From Candidatus Methylacidiphilales bacterium (GTDB lineage Bacteria; Verrucomicrobiota; Verrucomicrobiia; Methylacidiphilales; JAAUTS01): 46,172 nucleotides of DNA. The position numbers and the translations under genes were made by a program. Positions within the stretch are counted from its first letter, which is position 1. Every line of letters begins with the position of its first letter. This document shows positions 40,951 through 46,172 of this stretch, piece after piece. The stretch lies in NCBI GenBank assembly GCA_028713655.1, contig JAQTNW010000025.1, positions 1 through 46,172 of the forward strand, in the 5' to 3' direction. The notes below the pieces were generated by a model that saw nothing but the letters and a program-made list of their open reading frames with translations, ran no database searches and was not told the origin of the DNA.

Positions 40951-41322
40951 CTAAACAGATGCTTTTTTCGGCTGTTCCTGCCAGACGGCCAGCTCATTGC
41001 CGTTGGGATCGATGAAGTGCGCGCGCTTGCCACCGGGGAAGGCAAATTTGGGGACGGACAAACGTCCGCCAAATTTGATAATCCGGTCCATGGCGGTGTC
41101 GATGTCTTCAACGCAAATCACGAGCAGCGGGCCCCCTTCGGACACGCGGCGTTCCGCTGACAGGCCGCCAGTCAGGCGCCCGTCGTTGAAACAGCAATAT
41201 TGTTTGCCATAGGGTTCGAGCTTCCACCCAAAAACCGTACTGTAAAAAACCTTTGCGGATTCGATGTCGGGTGCGGGAATCTCGATGGCGTCAAACTGAT
41301 TGAAGGGGAGGGTCGGCGTCAT
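40951..41322 (-). CDS. VOC-family (glyoxalase/dioxygenase-like) protein
   Basis: A 123-residue single VOC domain: FNQFDAIEIPAPDIESAKVF, FYSTVFGWKLEPYG, GGLSAERR, VEDIDTAMDRIIKFGGRLSV and FIDPNGNELAVWQE. The glyoxalase-like pattern has Glu in IEIPA and Glu in NELAVWQ as possible metal ligands. Small members bind metals or ligands and are usually uncharacterised. The ATG at 41322 is chosen over 41379 because the domain begins there. Same strand as dus. Confidence 0.82.
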   Translation of the reverse strand: MTPTLPFNQFDAIEIPAPDIESAKVFYSTVFGWKLEPYGKQYCCFNDGRLTGGLSAERRVSEGGPLLVICVEDIDTAMDRIIKFGGRLSVPKFAFPGGKRAHFIDPNGNELAVWQEQPKKASV

Positions 41323-41462
41323 GTGTAGATAGTACCCTCCATCCTCAAATATGGCAAGCTGGACAAGCTGGAACAGCACTAACGCAAAGCGGCTTCAGAT
41401 GCGGAACATCAGGTCGCCGCTTTTACTTATCCGAAGCCGCATATGCCCGCCAGGCTTGAAAT

Positions 41463-42500
41463 TTAGAGATAGCAGTCTGTTCGGGGATTCCCGGCATTTG
41501 CCAGCGCCTTTTCCGGCGTTTCCGGATTAAACAGGGCGTCTCCGCACAAAAACTGATCGCATATCTTGAAAAAATCCATTTCGCTGGCGGCGCGGCGGAT
41601 CTGGTGTAGGAACTGGTCTTCCGGATCGATTTTTTGCGCGATGAAGTTCATGAATTTTTTCATCCGGGCGACCTGGAGCGTTTCGGAAAAACCCTCGGGC
41701 CGTGTTCCGCGATAAAGTATCTCCACGTATTCCCGGACATCCGACAATGTCGGGCGGGTTTTAATTTCACCGGCATGGGATTCCCGGATTTGGTTGAAGA
41801 TCCAGGGGTTGCGGATGGCTCCGCGGCCGATCATCAGGCCCTGCGCCCCGGTTTGTTCAACAACCGCCCGCGCATTGCCGGCGCTCAGAATATTGCCGTT
41901 GGCAAAGACCGGGCATTTCATTTTTTGCACCGCCTGTGCGATCCGGTCGTAATGCACATTCACCCGGTACATTTCCTTCACCGTCCTGCCATGCACGGTC
42001 AAGGCATCGATGGGGTGTTGGGCGTAAAGATCCAGAAGAGCGTCAAATTCTTCCGGTGAATCAAAACCGATCCGGGTTTTTAATGTAAAATTCACATGGA
42101 TGGCAGGGCGGAGGGCGGCAATGACCTTGTCGAGATGAGCAAGGTTGCGGAGCATTCCTCCGCCCGAGGATTTCCTGCAAACGATGGGGGCGGGGCAGCC
42201 GATGTTCAGATCCAGTGCGGCGATGTTTTCCTTTTGCAGGAGGGCTGCGGTACGGACCAGGTGTTCGATGTCCTGCCCTATCATTTGCGCTATCACGGGC
42301 CGGCCGGAGGGATTGTTGCGGATGGCGTCCAGAATCCAGGATTCGGGGGTTGAAGCGGAGTGAACCCGGAAATATTCCGTGAAATACACATCAGGGCCGC
42401 CATAGCGGTGCAGCACGCGCCAGAACGACAGATCGGTCACATCCTGCATCGGGGCCAGGAGCAGGAGCGGGCGTCCCTGTGGAATGAGTGGAGCGATCAC
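41463..42500 (-). CDS. dus: tRNA-dihydrouridine synthase
   Basis: A 345-residue flavoprotein reducing uridines in tRNA D-loops. Motifs are PLLLLAPMQDVTDLSFWRVL, PVIAQMIG, LDLNIGCPAP (active Cys in GCP), KSSGGGML, VHGRTV, PVFANGNI, and GLMIGRGAIRNPWIF. GTG at 42500 is chosen because the first strand begins shortly after; the frame extends to a TTG at 42599 which would overlap maf. The Arg/His residues that bind FMN phosphate are kept. Downstream of maf on the same strand. Confidence 0.93.
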   Translation of the reverse strand: MIAPLIPQGRPLLLLAPMQDVTDLSFWRVLHRYGGPDVYFTEYFRVHSASTPESWILDAIRNNPSGRPVIAQMIGQDIEHLVRTAALLQKENIAALDLNIGCPAPIVCRKSSGGGMLRNLAHLDKVIAALRPAIHVNFTLKTRIGFDSPEEFDALLDLYAQHPIDALTVHGRTVKEMYRVNVHYDRIAQAVQKMKCPVFANGNILSAGNARAVVEQTGAQGLMIGRGAIRNPWIFNQIRESHAGEIKTRPTLSDVREYVEILYRGTRPEGFSETLQVARMKKFMNFIAQKIDPEDQFLHQIRRAASEMDFFKICDQFLCGDALFNPETPEKALANAGNPRTDCYL

Positions 42501-42567
42501 AAAACCAGAATAACAAAATTGACGGTGGAAACGAAGGTTTGTTTGGTTGCCGAGCGGGCGTTTGGGT

Positions 42568-43140
42568 TCAGGCCCGTTCCGCCCACCAGACAGAGACAAT
42601 TTCCATCGGCAGGCCGATCACGTTGGTTTTTGAGCCCTCAATGCGTTCGATCAAATCGCTGCCATGTTCCTGGATGCCGTAGGCCCCCGCCTTGTCCATG
42701 ACATTCACCTTCTCCATGTACCCATGAATGATGTTTTCATCCAGGGAGCGAAACGTGACACGGGTTCTGGCCACATGCTCGCGGATGGTGCACTGCGCGG
42801 GATCTCTCCAGGCGACTGCGGTAAGCACTTCGTGCGTCCTGGCACTCAACCATTTCAGCATGGCAACCGCATCACCGGCATCCAGGGGTTTTCCCAGCAG
42901 ACGACCCTCGCAATAGACGAGGGTATCGGCGGCGAGAATGATGTCCTGCGGGTGGGAATGCGCGACGCTTTCCGCCTTGCGACGGGCATTGGAGCGTACA
43001 ATTTCAACCGGGGTCAACTCGGGGTGCGTTGAAAAATCCCATTCGTCCGCATCCGGCGCCTGCACACGAAAGGAAATCCCGGCTTCTTCTAGGAGTTCCT
43101 GGCGCCGTGGCGACTGCGAGGCAAGTATCAGGCACGACAT
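42568..43140 (-). CDS. maf: Maf-family nucleotide pyrophosphatase
   Basis: A 190-residue house-cleaning enzyme removing dTTP/UTP-like or modified nucleotides. The signature starts LILASQSPRRQELLEEAGIS, with IVRSNARRKAES, ILAADTLVYCEGRLLGKPLD and the end ILGxxMEIV-type GLPMEIVSVWW. ATG at 43140 is used as the motif begins after it. It lies 51 bases after prc and 67 before dus on the same strand. Confidence 0.93.
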   Translation of the reverse strand: MSCLILASQSPRRQELLEEAGISFRVQAPDADEWDFSTHPELTPVEIVRSNARRKAESVAHSHPQDIILAADTLVYCEGRLLGKPLDAGDAVAMLKWLSARTHEVLTAVAWRDPAQCTIREHVARTRVTFRSLDENIIHGYMEKVNVMDKAGAYGIQEHGSDLIERIEGSKTNVIGLPMEIVSVWWAERA

Positions 43141-43191
43141 GGGGATGGAAGGTTGCGGGAATTCAACCGGTACAGGCGCATAGACCACTAG

Positions 43192-45510
43192 TTACGATTT
43201 CGGTTTGGTGTCACCCAAGGCCGTCATGGTGCCTTTTTTATCCAATAACTTAAGCCAGTCGCCAAAAATCCTGAGGCTTTCGCGGAGATGCAAGTCAGCC
43301 GCATAGGATTCCGAGGTTGTCAGTTTTGGAATATCCGTACCTTCATCGTCACCTGACGTGTCCGGGGCAGGCTTGGGCTTGGGTTTTTCCTGGGAAGCGA
43401 GTTGCTCCACCAGGCCCTTTTTATTGTCGAAGGAAATGGACAGGATGTCAGGTAGTTTGGCGGACATGGCTTTGAGAATTTTTTCGCGTTCGTCCTTCCG
43501 TTGTTTGTCCTCGGCGGCTTCGGTCTCACGCTGGGTGATGTTCAGCGAAACCCGGCGGTCTTCCATGTGCTTGCGGAGGCGCGCGATGTCATCCAGCAAC
43601 AGCTTGAAATCGCCGTCTTTGGCAATCCGCTGCTGGGAATCGGCGTTGAGTTGGGGAATAAAGCCGGTCGGATTGTCGATGTCCAGTTTTGTGAAAGGCG
43701 CCGGTTCAATTTCATCCCAGGGCAGGGAATGTGGGAGGTTCGATTCCCCAAGTTCCAGATAATCGTTGGGCGAGGGCAGGATGATATCCGGAATAACGCC
43801 ACGCTGCTGTGTGGAATGTCCGTTGGGAAGATAAAATTTCTGGATGGTGATCTTCATGGCCCCGGCAACGGGGGTGATTCCATTGATCGGGGGAATAAAG
43901 TGGTTCAACTCGGCCACGGTTTGCACCGTGCCTTTGCCATGGGTGCTCTTGTCGCCAACGATCAAGGCGCGCCCGTAATTTTGAAGCGCCCCGGCCGCAA
44001 TTTCCGAGGCCGAAGCGCTCAATTTGTTTGTGAGCACCATGAGCGGCCCGTCATAGGCCATGTTGGAATCGAAATTCTGGAGCACTTGTTTCTTTCCCTG
44101 GGAATCCTTCACCTGCACCACGGGGCCCTTGCCGATAAACAGCCCCACCAGCCGCACGGCTTCACTCAGGAGCCCGCCCCCGTTGTTGCGAAGATCCAGA
44201 ACAAGGCCGTCGATATTTTTTTCCTTCAGCTTTTTGATGAGCAGGGCCACGTCGTCCGTTGTGCTGCTGCCGCCACTGGGATCCTCTCCAGCGTAATCCC
44301 CGATGTTTCCGTAAAAGGAAGGAAGCTCGATCACGCCTATCTTGTATTCCTGGCCGTCAGGCCCGATCTGGCTGATCACCTTGGCTTTGGCTTTTTGCGA
44401 CGCAATCTTGACCTGGTCGCGGACAAGGCGGACCTCTTCCCGCACGGCGGAATGGTCCGAGCCACCGGGGATGACCTTGAGCCGGACAACGGTACCTTTA
44501 TCCCCGCGGATCAGATGCACCGCATTGCGCAGCTTCATATCGACGATATCGATATATTCCTTGTCACCCTGCGCGACCCCGACAATCTTGTCGTTGGGGG
44601 TCAGCCGCTTGTCAAGGTCGGCCGGGCCGCCAGGGATGATTTCCTTGATGATGCAATATCCGTCCTCCGACGACAGGACGGCGCCGATGCCGACCAGTTG
44701 GAGCTTCATGCTGATGTCGAAGTCTTCCTCCTCCTTCGGTCCGAGGTAAACGCTGTGCGGATCATAAAGGGTTGTCAGGGCAGAAAGGTAGGTCGTGACA
44801 ATGTCTTCGTGGTCGGTTTCGTTCAGGTTTTTCTGAAGCACGCCGTAGCGCTTTTGAAGGTGCTGGATGGAGTCCTGCGGTTTTCTTTTTTCAGCCAAGC
44901 GATCCTGCAGAATCTCGTATTTGAGCCGGCGCTCCCAGAGGGCGTCTTCCTCCGCGGCTGTCTGCGGCCAGTCCGCTTTAGAACGGTCGGGCTCATAGTA
45001 ATCCTGGGTTGTAAAATCAAACGGTTGGCTGAGCCGTTTGTTGACCCAGGCCAGGCGGCTGTTCACATGCTGTTGGAAGACTTTGAAAATCGCAAACGCC
45101 GGTGAGAGCTGGCCGCTGCGAATTTCCGAGCCTGCATCCGGCGCGTATTTAGCCTCGAAATCGTCCTGTTCCCCTTTCAGGAAAAAGAGGCGGTTGTAAT
45201 CCAGGGCTTTCATGTAAGCCTTGATCCACTCCGCGCTGACCACGGCATCAATGGGATGGCGCGCGAAATGTTGTTCCTGCAAAAACCGGGAAACAAGCGC
45301 GGCCGCCCGGCCGAACACCTCGTCCTGATATTCGGCTGCCTTGTCCACGGCAGGGGTTTGACCGGAAGTGTTGGTGGCGGGAGATTGGCCTTGCCCCTGC
45401 TGCGGGGCTGGCGGCGATTGTTGCCCGGGGCGGGCGCCAAAGCCATAAGCCACCGGCGTCAACAGTGCAAAGCACAAAAAGAAACCCAATAATCTGCTTT
45501 TTTGTCCCAT
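43192..45510 (-). CDS. prc: Carboxy-terminal processing protease Tsp/Prc
   Basis: A 772-residue periplasmic protease that degrades tagged or misfolded envelope proteins. Signal segment (LLGFFLCFALLTPVAYGFG), N-terminal helical domain (residues 50-230), a PDZ domain (IGAVLSSEDGYCIIKEIIPG, GPADLDKRLTPNDKIVG), then S41 protease with LVLDLRNNGGGLLSEAV, NKLSASASEIAAGA (catalytic Ser) and HGKGTVQ (catalytic Lys). A C-terminal DUF3340-type domain ends in a Pro/Lys-rich stretch (QEKPKPKPAPDTSGDDEG). Length matches E. coli Prc (682) with extra tails. ATG at 45510 chosen; 45528 is possible. Confidence 0.95.
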   Translation of the reverse strand: MGQKSRLLGFFLCFALLTPVAYGFGARPGQQSPPAPQQGQGQSPATNTSGQTPAVDKAAEYQDEVFGRAAALVSRFLQEQHFARHPIDAVVSAEWIKAYMKALDYNRLFFLKGEQDDFEAKYAPDAGSEIRSGQLSPAFAIFKVFQQHVNSRLAWVNKRLSQPFDFTTQDYYEPDRSKADWPQTAAEEDALWERRLKYEILQDRLAEKRKPQDSIQHLQKRYGVLQKNLNETDHEDIVTTYLSALTTLYDPHSVYLGPKEEEDFDISMKLQLVGIGAVLSSEDGYCIIKEIIPGGPADLDKRLTPNDKIVGVAQGDKEYIDIVDMKLRNAVHLIRGDKGTVVRLKVIPGGSDHSAVREEVRLVRDQVKIASQKAKAKVISQIGPDGQEYKIGVIELPSFYGNIGDYAGEDPSGGSSTTDDVALLIKKLKEKNIDGLVLDLRNNGGGLLSEAVRLVGLFIGKGPVVQVKDSQGKKQVLQNFDSNMAYDGPLMVLTNKLSASASEIAAGALQNYGRALIVGDKSTHGKGTVQTVAELNHFIPPINGITPVAGAMKITIQKFYLPNGHSTQQRGVIPDIILPSPNDYLELGESNLPHSLPWDEIEPAPFTKLDIDNPTGFIPQLNADSQQRIAKDGDFKLLLDDIARLRKHMEDRRVSLNITQRETEAAEDKQRKDEREKILKAMSAKLPDILSISFDNKKGLVEQLASQEKPKPKPAPDTSGDDEGTDIPKLTTSESYAADLHLRESLRIFGDWLKLLDKKGTMTALGDTKPKS

Positions 45511-45634
45511 AGTCAGAATAGGAAACATACACTATATTTCAGAAGCTGTCATTCGGGAATCGCGAGGTTTTTCGATAATCTGGTTTACAGAAGCCCAAAA
45601 AGCCGCGAAACCCGTCTAAATGGAAGTGTTCCCT

Positions 45635-46117
45635 ATGGAATGGCTGGTTTGGACCATAACAATAGTGCTCATGCTCTGTGGAGTGGCGGGAACGTTCCTG
45701 CCCGTGCTGCCCGGGCTCGGTTTGATCTGGCTGGCGGCGCTTTTTCACAAGCTGATGCTGCCGCAAGTGTTGTCCTGGTGGATCGTGGGCCTGCTGTTTC
45801 TGGGTGTGATTGCCGGGTTCTTGGTGGATTGGATGAGCGGATTGTTGGCGGCAAGGTGGCTGGGTTCCACGCGTTACGGATTGATCGGCGCGTTTTTGGG
45901 CGGTCTGATAGGCTTGTTTTTCGGCCTGCCGGGATTACTGGTTGGGCCGTTGATTGGCGCCCTGCTCGGAGAGCTGATCTTTTCCAGACGCGGGCTCAAG
46001 GCTTCCACAAAGGTTGCCGCGGGGGTGGGGATCGGGATTGTTGCCGCCAGCCTGATCCGGCTCGGGATTGCGGTTTTAATGGTGCTGGCGTTTGTGCTGA
46101 ATGTGCTGCTGAGATAA
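45635..46117 (+). CDS. DUF456 integral membrane protein
   Basis: A 160-residue protein with about five membrane helices, including TITIVLMLCGVAGTFLPVLP, GLGLIWLAALFHKL, GLIGAFLGGLIGLFFGLPGL. The G-x-x-x-P-x-L-P-G motif near residue 25 and the GxxxG patterns match the DUF456 family. Start ATG at 45635 is favoured by GGAAG 8 bases upstream over the earlier ATG at 45620. No function known. Divergent from prc with a 109-base gap. Confidence 0.85.
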   Translation: MEWLVWTITIVLMLCGVAGTFLPVLPGLGLIWLAALFHKLMLPQVLSWWIVGLLFLGVIAGFLVDWMSGLLAARWLGSTRYGLIGAFLGGLIGLFFGLPGLLVGPLIGALLGELIFSRRGLKASTKVAAGVGIGIVAASLIRLGIAVLMVLAFVLNVLLR

Positions 46118-46126
46118 ATAAATTCA

Positions 46127-46165
46127 ATTGAACCACGAAGACACCAAGGCACGAAGAGACACATT
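46127..46165 (+). repeat. Degenerate intergenic repeat at window end
   Basis: ACCACGAAGACACCAAGGCAC and CGAAGAGACAC are the CRCAGAG/CACGAAG-type wording seen in about ten gaps of the window. Confidence 0.5.
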
Positions 46166-46172
46166 TTTAGAA

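Noticed and set aside
43501-45105. 534-codon open frame on the plus strand
   Set aside because: It lies antisense inside prc, whose domains and catalytic residues are unmistakable; high GC content keeps antisense frames open.
1-46172. CRISPR arrays, rRNA operons, prophage or intact insertion sequences
   Set aside because: None were seen: no regularly spaced direct repeats, no rRNA signature, no transposase or integrase-like ORF in any frame read.

Overview
The window looks like chromosomal DNA of a free-living Gram-negative bacterium of the PVC group, most likely Verrucomicrobiota. This is inference: the support is a secreted serine protease with a PEP-CTERM anchor, a GYF/DUF4190/pseudopilin-like protein, several secreted or Tat-exported proteins, GH92/GH36/GH130 glycosidases, and GC-rich genes separated by short spacers full of degenerate repeats. 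No rRNA, CRISPR array, prophage or intact transposon was seen.

Layout. 1-2.7 kb: a partial membrane protein, a ribbon-helix-helix antitoxin with only a 16-codon ORF where a toxin should be, dnaB, and an orphan HicB. 2.8-4.8 kb: beta-carbonic anhydrase, PEP-CTERM protease, small secreted protein. 5.0-8.3 kb: an ECF sigma/anti-sigma pair facing a Tat metallophosphoesterase / DUF2231 / cytochrome c operon; both sides carry nearly the same promoter sequence, so the sigma factor probably drives itself and that operon. 8.4-10.4 kb: an arsR-arsC-acr3 arsenic operon with overlapping genes. 10.4-12.8 kb: an AT-richer accessory block bracketed by an inverted repeat pair, holding a DUF3828 protein, a PH-domain protein flanked by attC-like palindromes, and a prepilin-like fragment.

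12.8-20.2 kb: second PH-domain protein, icd, an operon of DUF971 / divergent dihydropteroate-synthase-like protein / pteridine-reductase-like SDR, a GYF-pseudopilin protein, then purM-purH. 20.5-26.1 kb: DUF4258-DUF2283 pair, rmuC, transglutaminase-adk, a B12-type radical SAM protein and a small secreted YXWxxGxW-like protein. 26.3-30.1 kb: a PDZ-Sel1-CPBP protease fusion, hipBA, and tRNA-Ala(CGC). 30.2-39.6 kb: a glycan module (GH130, TIM-barrel isomerase, GH36, GH92 coupled to a cupin) interrupted by a UbiB-family kinase and a lysine-rich small protein. 39.7-46.2 kb: CDF cation efflux protein, a VOC protein, dus, maf, a large Tsp/Prc protease, and a DUF456 membrane protein.

Functions are mainly housekeeping (replication, purines, TCA cycle, adenylate balance, tRNA modification, proteolysis) with interspersed stress modules (arsenic, ECF-controlled redox/phosphoesterase operon, hipBA and other toxin-antitoxin-like pairs) and breakdown of mannose- and galactose-containing glycans. 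Gene functions come from recognising motifs by eye; no database search was run.
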